Source: Rhodobacteraceae bacterium UBA6213 | GTDB taxonomy: Bacteria; Pseudomonadota; Alphaproteobacteria; Rhodobacterales; Rhodobacteraceae | Length of the DNA: 64,000 bases | Assembly: GCA_002421605.1 (NCBI GenBank) | Contig: DISJ01000019.1 | Coordinates: forward strand, 54,360-118,359 | Reading direction: 5' to 3' | Shown: positions 8,914 through 17,306 of the stretch, piece after piece | How the letters are laid out: each line of letters opens with the position of its first letter | Numbering within the stretch: position 1 is the stretch's first letter | Program-made: the position numbers and the translations under genes | Notes under the pieces: generated by a model | Told to the model about the DNA's origin: nothing | Database searches by the model: none | The model's input: only the letters and a program-made list of their open reading frames with translations

Positions 8914-9336
8914 TCAATCGTCGCGGTGAACCCGCTCGCGGCGTTCGTGACGCTCCTGCGCCTCGAGCGTCAATGTGGCAATCGGGCGCGCGTCCAGACG
9001 TTTGAGGCTGATCGGCTCGCCTGTCAGTTCGCAAAATCCATAGTCGCCGTTGTCGATCCGCCGGATTGCCGCGTCAATTTTACTGACCAGCTTGCGCTGG
9101 CGGTCGCGGGTACGCAGTTCCAGCGCACGGTCGGTTTCTTCGCTGGCGCGATCCGCAAGATCGGGCACATTGCGGCCGGATTCCGCGAGCCCTTCCAACG
9201 TTTCGGCTGATTGTTCGATCAACTCGGATTTCCACGCAAGCAGCTTGCGGCGGAAATATTCGAGTTGTCGCGGGTTCATAAATGGCTCGCTTTCAGCGGG
9301 CTTGTAATTTTCCGGCAAAAACGATTCGGATTTCAT
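8914..9336 (-). CDS. dksA: DksA/TraR-family transcription factor, single-cysteine type
   Basis: This RNA-polymerase secondary-channel factor works with ppGpp. The 140-residue protein has the coiled-coil region with the tip sequence DLADRASEETDRALELRTRD (residues 59-78) followed by the finger domain NGDYGFCELTGEPISLKRLD. Only the first of the four usual zinc-finger cysteines (Cys102) is present; the others are Thr or non-polar residues, as reported for some alphaproteobacterial DksA. The ATG at 9336 has AGGAG upstream. A second in-frame ATG at 9387 would add 17 residues (MTKPDSIVQPVSRRAGA) and also has a strong AGGAGG site, so the true N-terminus is uncertain. The gene is divergent from the MoxR gene. 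Confidence 0.92.
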   Translation of the reverse strand: MKSESFLPENYKPAESEPFMNPRQLEYFRRKLLAWKSELIEQSAETLEGLAESGRNVPDLADRASEETDRALELRTRDRQRKLVSKIDAAIRRIDNGDYGFCELTGEPISLKRLDARPIATLTLEAQERHERRERVHRDD

Positions 9337-9528
9337 GGCTCCTGCCCTTCGCGAAACAGGTTGTACAATGCTGTCAGGCTTCGTCATGCACCCCTCCTGT
9401 TGGGCGTCCCAATACCCGATGCGGCAAAGGATGTCACGCCCCCGTTTGACGCGGCGTGCGGCTTGTCTGCAAAGACGAGGCAAGGTAATCTCGCACCCGC
9501 AGAAAAACCCGCAAAGGCGTGAGTGCGC

Positions 9529-10368
9529 ATGAAATTTGGATCGACCGCAAGCTACATCGCGCCGGCCGACCTGAGCCTGGCGGTAAATGCCGCAGTTCAA
9601 CTGCAACGCCCGTTGCTGGTCAAGGGCGAACCCGGCACCGGCAAGACCGAGCTTGCGCGCGAGGTCGCGGCAAGCCTTGGGTTGCCGTTGATCGAATGGC
9701 ACATCAAATCGACCACCAAGGCGGCGCAGGGATTGTACGAATACGATGCCGTCTCCCGCTTGCGCGATAGCCAGTTGGGCGATGCGCGGGTGTCGGATAT
9801 TGCCAACTACATCCGCAAGGGCAAGCTTTGGCAGGCGTTCGAGGCGCCCGGCCGGGTGGTGCTGTTGATCGACGAGATCGACAAGGCCGATATCGAGTTT
9901 CCCAACGATCTGTTGCAGGAACTCGACCGGATGGAGTTTCATGTTTACGAAACCGGTCAGACCGTGCGGGCAGCACACCGCCCGGTGGTCATCATCACCT
10001 CGAACAACGAAAAGGAATTGCCCGACGCCTTCTTGCGCCGCTGCTTTTTCCACTACATCCGTTTTCCCGACCTTGAGACCCTGCGCGCCATCGTTGCGGT
10101 GCATTTTCCCGATATCAAGGACGCTTTGCTGACCACGGCATTGACACAGTTCTATGAACTGCGCGAAACGCCGGGGCTGAAGAAAAAGCCATCCACCTCG
10201 GAGGTGCTTGACTGGTTGAAACTGCTGCTGGCCGAAGACCTCGCGCCCGAAGACCTTGCGCGCGACCCGGCCAGCATGTTGCCCCGCCTGCATGGCGCGC
10301 TGTTGAAAAACGAGCAAGACGTGGCGCTGTTCGAGCGCCTCGCCTTTATTGCACGCGCCAGAAGGTAA
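9529..10368 (+). CDS. MoxR-type AAA+ ATPase
   Basis: This is an AAA+ ATPase of the MoxR/CoxD group, which usually acts as a metal-insertion or complex-maturation chaperone together with a VWA-domain partner. It is 279 residues long, with Walker A GEPGTGKTELAR (about 34-45), Walker B VVLLIDEIDKADIEFP, sensor 1 IITSNNEKELPDAFLRRC (N plus R finger region) and the C-terminal helical lid. An ATG at 9529 is preferred; GTG at 9523 in the same frame is also possible. The usual CoxE-like VWA gene does not follow: the next gene, 105 bases on, is a CoA-transferase. Confidence 0.88.
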   Translation: MKFGSTASYIAPADLSLAVNAAVQLQRPLLVKGEPGTGKTELAREVAASLGLPLIEWHIKSTTKAAQGLYEYDAVSRLRDSQLGDARVSDIANYIRKGKLWQAFEAPGRVVLLIDEIDKADIEFPNDLLQELDRMEFHVYETGQTVRAAHRPVVIITSNNEKELPDAFLRRCFFHYIRFPDLETLRAIVAVHFPDIKDALLTTALTQFYELRETPGLKKKPSTSEVLDWLKLLLAEDLAPEDLARDPASMLPRLHGALLKNEQDVALFERLAFIARARR

Positions 10369-10473
10369 GTACGCGACCCCTTAATGCGGCAAAACCGCAG
10401 CTAGGCGAACATGGCGCACACCCGCGCCGCTGACCATTTTGCGCATCTTGCGCCCCGAATAACGGAGTACGAC

Positions 10474-11640
10474 ATGACCCTTCCGCTGAACGGCATTACC
10501 GTGATCGACCTCACGCATGTGCTTGCGGGGCCATTCTGTTCTTTGCAATTGCAGGAACTTGGCGCACGCGTAATCAAGGTTGAACGCCCCGGCCATGGGG
10601 ACGATACCCGCTCTTTCCCGCCGTTTGTTGATGGCTACAGCGCCTATTTCGCGGGCCTCAACCACGGCAAGGAATCGATCGCGCTGGATCTTTCGACGCC
10701 CGAAGATCGGCGTATCTTTGATGCGCTGCTTGAGCGTGCCGATGTGGTGCTGGAAAACTTCCGCCCCGGCGTGATGGAAAAGCTCGGCTACGGCTGGGAC
10801 GCATTGCATGTGCGCCACCCACGGCTGATCTATGGCGCGGTTTCAGGCTTTGGCCATACCGGGCCAGAGGCCGGCAAGCCCGCCTATGACATGGTGGTGC
10901 AGGCACGCGGCGGCGTGATGAGCATTACCGGCGAGAAAGACCGCGACCCCGTGCGTGTTGGCGTCAGTATCGGCGATATCGTGGCGGGTATGTATCTGGT
11001 GCAAGGGGTGTTGGCTTCGCTGATTACCCGCGCGCAAACCGGGCGCGGGCAAAAGATCGACATTGCCATGCTTGATGCGCAGATCGCCATTCTGGAACAT
11101 GCGGTGGCGTTGACGACCGCGACGGGTGTGCCGCCTGGGCGAACCGGCGCGCGCCACCCCACCATCACCCCTTTTGAAACCTTTCACGCTGAAGACGGGT
11201 TGTTCGTGATCGCGGCGGGAAACAATTCGCTTTTTGCCAAACTTTGCACGGCGTTGCGGATGGGGCCGCTGTATGAAGACCCGCGTTTTGCCAGCAACCC
11301 GGCGCGGTGCGAGAATGCGCGGCTGTTGAAACGCCTGATCGAGGCGATCACCGTAGAAAAACCGCGCCAGCACTGGATCGAGGTGCTGGAAGCGGCAGGG
11401 GTGCCCACCGGCCCGATCCAGAACGTGGCCGAGGCGCTGGCCGACCCGCAGATTTTGTCGCGCAACATGCTGGTGGATATAGACCCCGCCCCCGGCCGCG
11501 CGGCGTTTCGATGCGCAGGCAACCCGATCAAGATGTCCGAATTGCCCGAACACAAGACCCGATCGCCCGCGCCGCTACTGGATGGCGACCGGCAGGCGGT
11601 GCTCGACTGGTTGGGCATGGCTGACGCAACCGTGGCCTAG
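10474..11640 (+). CDS. CaiB/BaiF family III CoA-transferase
   Basis: This enzyme would transfer CoA between acyl-CoA and a free carboxylate. It is 388 residues long and has the N-terminal IDLTHVLAGPFCSLQLQELG and VIKVERPGHGDDTR blocks. The conserved RPGVMEKLGYGW follows, then the region GKPAYDMVVQARGG with the catalytic aspartate at about 139. The ATG at 10474 follows ACGGAG. The gene starts 105 bases after the MoxR gene and ends 70 bases before an ASKHA/ferredoxin gene; co-transcription is possible but not shown. Neither the acyl donor nor the acceptor can be deduced. Confidence 0.9.
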   Translation: MTLPLNGITVIDLTHVLAGPFCSLQLQELGARVIKVERPGHGDDTRSFPPFVDGYSAYFAGLNHGKESIALDLSTPEDRRIFDALLERADVVLENFRPGVMEKLGYGWDALHVRHPRLIYGAVSGFGHTGPEAGKPAYDMVVQARGGVMSITGEKDRDPVRVGVSIGDIVAGMYLVQGVLASLITRAQTGRGQKIDIAMLDAQIAILEHAVALTTATGVPPGRTGARHPTITPFETFHAEDGLFVIAAGNNSLFAKLCTALRMGPLYEDPRFASNPARCENARLLKRLIEAITVEKPRQHWIEVLEAAGVPTGPIQNVAEALADPQILSRNMLVDIDPAPGRAAFRCAGNPIKMSELPEHKTRSPAPLLDGDRQAVLDWLGMADATVA

Positions 11641-11710
11641 GACGTCGCGCGCCGCTCTTGCGCCGCGCTCTGTGCGCCCTACAAAGGAGCGCGCCGCAAG
11701 GGAGACTGCG

Positions 11711-13738
11711 ATGTCCAAAACCGTTCAGGTGATCTTTACCCCTTCGGGCAAGCGCGGGGCGGTGGCGGTTGGCACCACGGTGCTTGCCGCCGCGCGCACG
11801 CTGGGCGTTGACCTTGATTCGGTCTGCGGCGGACGCGGCATCTGTTCCAAATGCCAGATCAGCCCAGCCTTCGGCAGCTTTGCCAAGCACGGCCTGACCT
11901 CTTCGCCCGAGGCGCTTTCAGCGCGCAACGCGGTTGAAGAGCGTTATGACCGCTTGCGCGGACTTGCCCCCGGTCGCCGGCTTGGCTGTCAGGCGCAGAT
12001 CTTGGGCGATGTGGTGCTGGACGTGCCGCCTGAAAGCCAGTTGCACCGCCAGGTGATCCGCAAATCGGCCTCTGAGCGGGTGATGGTGATGGACCCGGCA
12101 ACCCGGCTTTACTATCTGGAAGTCAGTGAGCCCGACATGCACGCACCGTCGGGCGATTTTGAGCGGCTGGCCGCGGCACTGGAAAGCCAATGGCAAATCA
12201 GCGGCTTGCACGCCGATCTTGAGATATTGCGCGAGCTGCAACCTGTGCTGCGCAAGGGTAGCTGGAAGGTGACAGCCGCGGTCAACCGCGATGGCACTGG
12301 CCCCGCGCGGCTGATCGGGCTTTGGCCCGGTTACCGCGAAGCGCCGCTTTTGGGCCTGGCCATTGATCTGGGGTCCACCACCATCGCGGGGCACCTTGTC
12401 GCGCTGGACGATGGGCGGGTGCTGGCCTCATCGGGGCTGATGAACCCGCAGATCCGCTATGGCGAAGACCTGATGAGCCGCGTGAGCTACGCCATGATGA
12501 ACCCCGGTGGCGATGTCGAAATGACCGCCGCAGTGCGCGCGGCGCTGGCGGCGCTGGCCGAAACGCTGGCCACCGAGGCGGGCCTGCCCGCGCGCGACAT
12601 TGTCGAGGCGGTGATCGTGGGCAACCCGGTCATGCACCACCTTTTGCTGGGGATCGACCCGGTTGAACTCGGCCAAGCGCCATTTGCGCTGGCCTCGTCA
12701 GAGGCGCAGAACCTTGCTGCCTCGGCGCTTGGGCTGACCACCATCGCACCCGCCGCGCGCGCCTATATCTTGCCGCTGATCGCGGGCCATGTGGGTGCCG
12801 ATTGCGCAGCAGTGGCGCTCTGCGAAGCGCCAGAGGCGCGCGACGTGCTGTCGCTGATTGTCGATGTGGGCACCAATGCCGAGATTTTGCTTGGCAATTC
12901 CACCCGCGTTCTGGCCTGTTCCTCGCCCACCGGCCCGGCCTTTGAAGGCGCCCAGATCAGCGCAGGCCAGCGCGCCGCCCCTGGTGCTATCGAGCGGCTG
13001 GAGATTGACCTTGCCACGCGCGAGCCGCGCTTCAAGGTGGTCGGCTGTGATCTTTGGTCCGATGACCCGGGCTTTGGGGATGCCACGGCCGCCACCGGTG
13101 TCACTGGCATCTGCGGCTCTGGCATCATCGAGGCGGTGGCGGAAATGCGCATGGCGGGGCTGCTGGATGCCTCGGGACTGATCGGTAGCGCCGAGCAGAC
13201 CGGCAGCGCACGGATGGAACCCACCGGGCGCACCCATGCCTATCTGGTGCATGATGGCACGGCCCTGGGCGGGCCGCGCATCAGCGTAACGCAGGGCGAT
13301 ATCCGCGCGATCCAGCTTGCCAAATCGGCGCTGTATGCGGGTGCGCGGCTGCTGATGGATGAGATGGGCGTGGATCGGGTGGACCGGGTGGTTCTGGCGG
13401 GCGCGTTTGGCGCCCATATCAGCCCCAAACATGCGCTGGTGCTGGGCATGGTGCCCGATGCGCCGCTGGCGCAGATTTCCTCGGCGGGCAATGCCGCGGG
13501 CACCGGCGCGCGGATGGCGCTATGCTCACTGGCGGCACGGCGCGCGATCGAGGCGCAGGTGCGCCGTATCACCAAGGTTGAAACCGCGATCGAGCCACGC
13601 TTTCAGGAACATTTCGTGGCCGCCAACGCGATTCCGCACGCCACCGCGCCGTTTACGGAGTTGGCGAAGATCGTCACGCTGCCCAACCCCTCGTTCAACG
13701 CCGCCGCTGCTGACCCGAACCGGCGTCGGCGCCGCTAG
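11711..13738 (+). CDS. ASKHA-domain 2Fe-2S protein (DUF4445, RACo/RamA-like corrinoid activator)
   Basis: This is a probable ATP-dependent reductive activator of a corrinoid protein. The N-terminal ~100 residues are a plant-type ferredoxin domain with Cys39, Cys45, Cys48 (VCGGRGICSKC) and Cys93. A linker and a large actin-like region follow, with LAIDLGSTTIAGHLVALDDG (about 216), IVDVGTNAEILLGN and the C-terminal VVLAGAFGAHISPKHAL. At 675 residues it matches the family. GGGAGA lies 6-8 bases upstream of the ATG at 11711. No corrinoid methyltransferase or B12-binding protein is encoded in the window, so its client is elsewhere. The gene is followed closely by a flavodoxin-like protein that could supply or accept electrons (inference). 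Confidence 0.88.
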   Translation: MSKTVQVIFTPSGKRGAVAVGTTVLAAARTLGVDLDSVCGGRGICSKCQISPAFGSFAKHGLTSSPEALSARNAVEERYDRLRGLAPGRRLGCQAQILGDVVLDVPPESQLHRQVIRKSASERVMVMDPATRLYYLEVSEPDMHAPSGDFERLAAALESQWQISGLHADLEILRELQPVLRKGSWKVTAAVNRDGTGPARLIGLWPGYREAPLLGLAIDLGSTTIAGHLVALDDGRVLASSGLMNPQIRYGEDLMSRVSYAMMNPGGDVEMTAAVRAALAALAETLATEAGLPARDIVEAVIVGNPVMHHLLLGIDPVELGQAPFALASSEAQNLAASALGLTTIAPAARAYILPLIAGHVGADCAAVALCEAPEARDVLSLIVDVGTNAEILLGNSTRVLACSSPTGPAFEGAQISAGQRAAPGAIERLEIDLATREPRFKVVGCDLWSDDPGFGDATAATGVTGICGSGIIEAVAEMRMAGLLDASGLIGSAEQTGSARMEPTGRTHAYLVHDGTALGGPRISVTQGDIRAIQLAKSALYAGARLLMDEMGVDRVDRVVLAGAFGAHISPKHALVLGMVPDAPLAQISSAGNAAGTGARMALCSLAARRAIEAQVRRITKVETAIEPRFQEHFVAANAIPHATAPFTELAKIVTLPNPSFNAAAADPNRRRRR

Positions 13739-13778
13739 CAGCACCCTTGGCAAAGCCCATGCAACACCGGAGCGCCCT

Positions 13779-14330
13779 TTGACCCGCTGGTTGTTTCTGC
13801 CCTGCTCGACCCGCGCGGGGGGCAACACCCTTACGCTGGCGCGCGCCGCCGCGGCGCATCTGCCTGCGGGTGCCAAGGCTGCGTGGTTTGACCTTGCAGC
13901 ACCGCCCCTGCCCCGCTTTGCCGATTTGCGCGCCAGCGGCGGGCACGCAGCCCCGCTTGGCCGCTTGGCCGAGTTGGCCGCCGCCACGCTGGAGGCGGAG
14001 GAGTTGGTGATTGCCTCGCCGCTGTACTGGTACGGGCTCGCCGGGCCGGGGCACGAAATGCTTGACCACTGGTCGGGCTGGTTAGAGGTGGCGGGCATGG
14101 AGTTTGGCGAGCGGATGCGGGGCAAGCGGCTTTGGCTGATCTCGGTGCGCGCCGACCCTGCACCCGGCGCGCAAGCCCCGCTGGAGGATGTGATGCGCCG
14201 CACCGCCGCATGGATGGGCATGCGCTTTGGCGGCGCGCTGCACGGCGTGGGCGATGCGCCGGGCGATGTGCTGGCCGATGCCGCCGCCCTTGCCCACGCC
14301 CGGCGGTTTTTCACCACCCCCGAAGCCTGA
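13779..14330 (+). CDS. NAD(P)H-dependent/flavodoxin-like oxidoreductase, TTG start
   Basis: This is a small (183 residues) FMN-binding-fold protein. It has an N-terminal phosphate-binding loop FLPCSTRAGGNTLTLARAAA, a middle ASPLYWYGLAGPGHEMLDHW resembling the NADPH-dependent FMN reductase family, and RLWLISVRADPAP. No ATG or GTG lies at a sensible position. The TTG at 13779 gives MTRWLFLPCSTR and has CGGAG about 7 bases upstream, so it is taken as the start. It begins 40 bases after the corrinoid-activator gene and may be co-expressed with it. Its electron partner and substrate are unknown. Confidence 0.75.
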   Translation: MTRWLFLPCSTRAGGNTLTLARAAAAHLPAGAKAAWFDLAAPPLPRFADLRASGGHAAPLGRLAELAAATLEAEELVIASPLYWYGLAGPGHEMLDHWSGWLEVAGMEFGERMRGKRLWLISVRADPAPGAQAPLEDVMRRTAAWMGMRFGGALHGVGDAPGDVLADAAALAHARRFFTTPEA

Positions 14331-14373
14331 GCCGCTTGACGCGCGCGCGCGGCTGGCATACCTCAGGCCCGTT

Positions 14374-14447
14374 GCGGGTGTAGCTCAATGGTAGAGCAGA
14401 AGCTTCCCAAGCTTACGACGAGGGTTCGATTCCCTTCACCCGCTCCA
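14374..14447 (+). tRNA. tRNA-Gly (anticodon CCC)
   Basis: This is a full cloverleaf of 74 bases. The acceptor arms GCGGGTG and CACCCGC pair perfectly. The D arm is GCTC/GAGC. The anticodon loop TTCCCAA carries anticodon CCC with the flanking stem GAAGC/GCTTA, whose outer pair is a G-A mismatch. The T arm is GAGGG-TTCGATT-CCCTT with one G-T pair. The discriminator T and an encoded CCA follow. It lies between two protein genes on the same strand. Confidence 0.95.
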
Positions 14448-14520
14448 ACCATTCCCTCCCCCACCCTCTGGCCCCCACCCCCGCCTTGCGGTAGAGGGAG
14501 AAAACAGCAGGAGGATTTCC

Positions 14521-14871
14521 ATGACCCCCATCAAACGGATCGATTGCGGCAAGCGCATGAGCGATGCAGTCATTCATAACGGTATCGTCTATCTTTCGGG
14601 CCAGGTCGGTGCCGAGGGTGAGGGCATCGAGGCGCAGACGCGCGCGGTGTTAGCGAGCGTCGATGCGCTGCTTGCCAAGGCCGGAACCGACAAGACCCGG
14701 ATTTTGAGCGCGCAGATCTGGCTGGCCGATATGGCCGATTTTGCCGGGATGAACGCGGTCTGGGAAGGCTGGGTCAGCGCTGGCAACTGCCCGACCCGCG
14801 CCACCGGCGAATCGCGGCTGGCAGCGCCGGGCTACAAGGTCGAAGTGATCGTCACCGCAGCCCTGCCATAA
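14521..14871 (+). CDS. Rid-family protein (RidA-like, non-canonical)
   Basis: This 116-residue protein has the YjgF/Rid fold. It has the family start RIDCGKRMSDAVIHNGIVYLSGQVG, the helix block around VDALLAKAGTDKTRIL and the C-terminal PTRATGESRLAAPGYKVEVI. The substrate-carboxylate arginine (Arg93 in PTRAT) is present. The glutamate that in archetypal RidA follows two residues after the conserved VE is Ile110 here, so imine-deaminase activity is uncertain and a different Rid subfamily is likely. A strong AGGAGG site precedes the ATG. It lies between tRNA-Gly and the convergent sufE. Confidence 0.88.
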   Translation: MTPIKRIDCGKRMSDAVIHNGIVYLSGQVGAEGEGIEAQTRAVLASVDALLAKAGTDKTRILSAQIWLADMADFAGMNAVWEGWVSAGNCPTRATGESRLAAPGYKVEVIVTAALP

Positions 14872-14877
14872 GGCAGT

Positions 14878-15312
14878 TCAGGGCGCGCCTGCGCCCTCGG
14901 CGGCAAAGGCGCGGATCCGCGCGACCATCGCGTTGAGCCCGTTGGAGCGTTGCCCCGACAGGTGCCCCTCTAGCCCCAGCCGCGCCAGTTCGGCGCTGGC
15001 GTCAACGCGCGCGGCCTCGCCCAAGGGCAGGCCGGAATAGAGCGCATGCAGCACCGCGATCAGGCCGCGCACGATCAACGCATCACTTTCGCCCTGAAAA
15101 TCAAAGCGCGCGCCGGGGCCTTGGCCATCGATGCGCGGCAAAAGCCAGACTTGGCTGGCACATCCATCCACCTTGATCGCGGGCACGCGCAGCGCGGGGT
15201 CCATTGGCGGCATGGCGCGGCCAAGTTCGATCAGGTGGCGGTAGCGCTCTTCCCAGTCATCTAGGAAGGCGAAGGTTTCGGCGATATCCTCAAACGCGGG
15301 GCTGGCCATCAT
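14878..15312 (-). CDS. sufE: SufE-family cysteine desulfurase activator
   Basis: SufE accepts persulfide sulfur from SufS and passes it to the Fe-S scaffold. The protein is 144 residues, with the N-terminal FAFLDDWEERYRHLIELGR and the catalytic cysteine in KVDGCASQVWLLPR. The ISC/SUF-typical LIVRGLIAVLHALYSG and the C-terminal GLNAMVARIRAFA follow. ATG-ATG at 15312/15309 with GGAG just upstream is preferred; a GTG at 15336 would add eight residues. It converges with the Rid gene with only 6 bases between. No suf operon is in the window, so this is a stand-alone SufE. Confidence 0.9.
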   Translation of the reverse strand: MMASPAFEDIAETFAFLDDWEERYRHLIELGRAMPPMDPALRVPAIKVDGCASQVWLLPRIDGQGPGARFDFQGESDALIVRGLIAVLHALYSGLPLGEAARVDASAELARLGLEGHLSGQRSNGLNAMVARIRAFAAEGAGAP

Positions 15313-15445
15313 TGTCTCCGGTATCTTATCCTTCACCTAAGGTGCGATTGCGCCAAGGTCCAGTAGCGGCCTTTTCAAACCGCGCGCTTTGGGCTACCCA
15401 AGGCGTGCAGCCGTGCCATCGGCCTGCCTGACGCCGGGGGACCAG

Positions 15446-15937
15446 ATGAAATCGCCAATCGTCCTTGTTCTGACGCTTTCGCTGGCGCTTGCCGGATGTT
15501 CTAGCATCCGCGACAGTCGGCTTAATCCATTCAACTGGTTTGGCCGTTCGCAGCAGGCCGAAGCGGTGACGCTGGCGCCCGAGGGCGGCTATGGCACCTC
15601 GGCCAGCGACCGACGGGTGCTGGTCGAGCAGGTCACCAGCCTAGAGATTCGGCGCACGCCAGAGGGCGCGATCATTTCGGCGGCGGGCGTGCCACCGACG
15701 CAAGGGTGGTGGGATGCGGAATTGGTGGCCGAAAACGGTGGCAACCCCATTGGCGGCACACTGACTTACAGCTTCGTGGTGGCCGAGCCCGTGCCCGGCA
15801 CCGCCGTTGCAAGCCGCGTGCTGACGCCGGTGTCGCGCGAGGTGACGGCAGGCGCGTTCCTTTCCAACATCGCGCTGGACGGTGTGCGCCGCGTGGTGGT
15901 GACCGGCGCGCTCAATTCACGCACGATCAGCCGCTAA
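15446..15937 (+). CDS. Small outer-membrane-type lipoprotein, unknown function
   Basis: This 163-residue precursor has a short signal sequence ending in the lipobox LALAGC, so the mature protein would be lipidated at Cys18 or so. The body has WWDAELVAENGGNPIGGTLT and a C-terminal VRRVVVTGALNSRTISR. I do not recognise a named domain. The start at 15446 has GGGGGA upstream and directly gives the signal peptide; the longer frame to 15389 would bury it. It converges with the RNase D gene, and a hairpin lies between them. Confidence 0.75.
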   Translation: MKSPIVLVLTLSLALAGCSSIRDSRLNPFNWFGRSQQAEAVTLAPEGGYGTSASDRRVLVEQVTSLEIRRTPEGAIISAAGVPPTQGWWDAELVAENGGNPIGGTLTYSFVVAEPVPGTAVASRVLTPVSREVTAGAFLSNIALDGVRRVVVTGALNSRTISR

Positions 15938-15950
15938 AGCGGGCACACGG

Positions 15951-15976
15951 GGCCAAAGCGCCTGTTGGCGCTGGCC
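15951..15976. terminator. Possible bidirectional hairpin between convergent genes
   Basis: The stem arms AGCGCC and GGCGCT surround a TGTT loop (15957-15972) and are flanked by GGCC on both sides, which can extend the stem past a two-base bulge. It sits just after the lipoprotein stop and before the rnd stop. No T-run follows on either strand, so termination is only suggested. Confidence 0.35.
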
Positions 15977-15988
15977 TCGGGCACCTGT

Positions 15989-17143
15989 TCAGGTAGGCAC
16001 CACCTGCACCGAATTACCGCGCGCCGACAGCGCGATTTCACCGCGCGCAAGGCGCAAGGCGTCGTCGCCGAACACTTCACGCCGCCAGCCGTGCAGGGCC
16101 GCGCAATCGGTCTGCCCGGCGGCAATGGCATCAAGATCGGCAGAGGTTGCGATAAGCTTGGGCGCCACACCCGCCGCCTCGGACTTGGCCTTGAGCAGCA
16201 CACGCAAAAGGTCTGACAAGGCCGATGAAATCTGCACCTGTTCGCGCCCGTCTTCAATCTTCGGGAAATCTTCTGGCTTCACCGCTAGCCCCGCCTTCAC
16301 CGCCGCTAGAATACCCTCGGCAATATCGCCGCGCCGTGCCTCGCGCAGCAGCAGGCGCGAGCCGCCGAGTTCTTCGACGTTGGTCGGGCGGGTCGAGGCG
16401 AGTTCCAGCAGAACGTCATCCTTGAACACGCGCGAGCGCGGCACATTACGCGCCTGCGCATAGGCTTCGCGGAACTGCGCCAATTCGCGCACCACCGCCA
16501 TGAAGCGCCCCGAGGTCGAGCGGGTCTTGACCCGCGTCCAAGCCTCGTGCGGGCGGGTGATGTAGGTTTCGGGGTTCAGAAGAATCGCTTCTTCCTCTTC
16601 CACCCATGCCACGCGCCCGGTTTTCTTTAGCTCGCGCGAGAGGAACTCGTAGATCACGCGCAGGTGCGTCACATCCGCTGCCGCATAGGTCAGCTGCGCC
16701 TCGCTGAGCGGGCGGCGCGACCAGTCGGTAAAGCGCGATGTCTTATCAAGGCTTTGGCGCGCGATCTTGCGCACCAGCGTCTCGTATCCCACCTGCTCGC
16801 CAAAGCCGCAGACCATCGCGGCGATCTGGGTGTCAAACAGCGGCTTGGGAAACAGCCCGGCCTCGACGAAAAAGATCTCAAGATCCTGGCGCGCGGCATG
16901 AAACACCTTGACCGTGCCTTCGTGGCGGAACAGGTCATACATCGGTTCCAGCGATAAGCCTTCGGCCAGCGGATCGACCAGCACCGCCTGCCCGTCCTTG
17001 CCGGGGAGCGCCATCTGCACAAGGCACAGTTTCGACCAGAACGTCCGTTCGCGCAGAAATTCGGTATCGACGGTGACGTAAGGCGCGGCTTTCGCCGCCG
17101 TGCAAAATTGGGCGAGCGCTTCTGTGGTGGTAATACAGGGCAT
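15989..17143 (-). CDS. rnd: Ribonuclease D
   Basis: This DEDD-family 3'-5' exoribonuclease takes part in tRNA 3'-end processing. It is 384 residues long. The exonuclease domain begins with VTVDTEFLRERTFW (the D-x-E residues), then DLEIFFVEAGLFP and YAAADVTHLRVIYEFL (the C-terminal D-x3-D-type motif). An HRDC-like region follows around VPRSRVFKDDVLLELAS. The ATG at 17143 (MPCITTTEAL) is preferred over one nine codons upstream, which would add MPPRLRKLH. The ribosome site is weak. It is divergent from the MFS gene. Confidence 0.93.
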   Translation of the reverse strand: MPCITTTEALAQFCTAAKAAPYVTVDTEFLRERTFWSKLCLVQMALPGKDGQAVLVDPLAEGLSLEPMYDLFRHEGTVKVFHAARQDLEIFFVEAGLFPKPLFDTQIAAMVCGFGEQVGYETLVRKIARQSLDKTSRFTDWSRRPLSEAQLTYAAADVTHLRVIYEFLSRELKKTGRVAWVEEEEAILLNPETYITRPHEAWTRVKTRSTSGRFMAVVRELAQFREAYAQARNVPRSRVFKDDVLLELASTRPTNVEELGGSRLLLREARRGDIAEGILAAVKAGLAVKPEDFPKIEDGREQVQISSALSDLLRVLLKAKSEAAGVAPKLIATSADLDAIAAGQTDCAALHGWRREVFGDDALRLARGEIALSARGNSVQVVPT

Positions 17144-17306
17144 GTGTAGCTTTCGAAGGCGCGGGGGCATCCCGCTGATGCCATTCCTTTAGGCGGTCGG
17201 GGGCAAAATGAAAACCCTGCCTGTGGCCGACCTTGCGCGGACCCCGCGCGATAGGCTCAATCCCTCTCGCCACATAGCCCGGAGCGCGCTAGAGCTTAAC
17301 CCCGCG

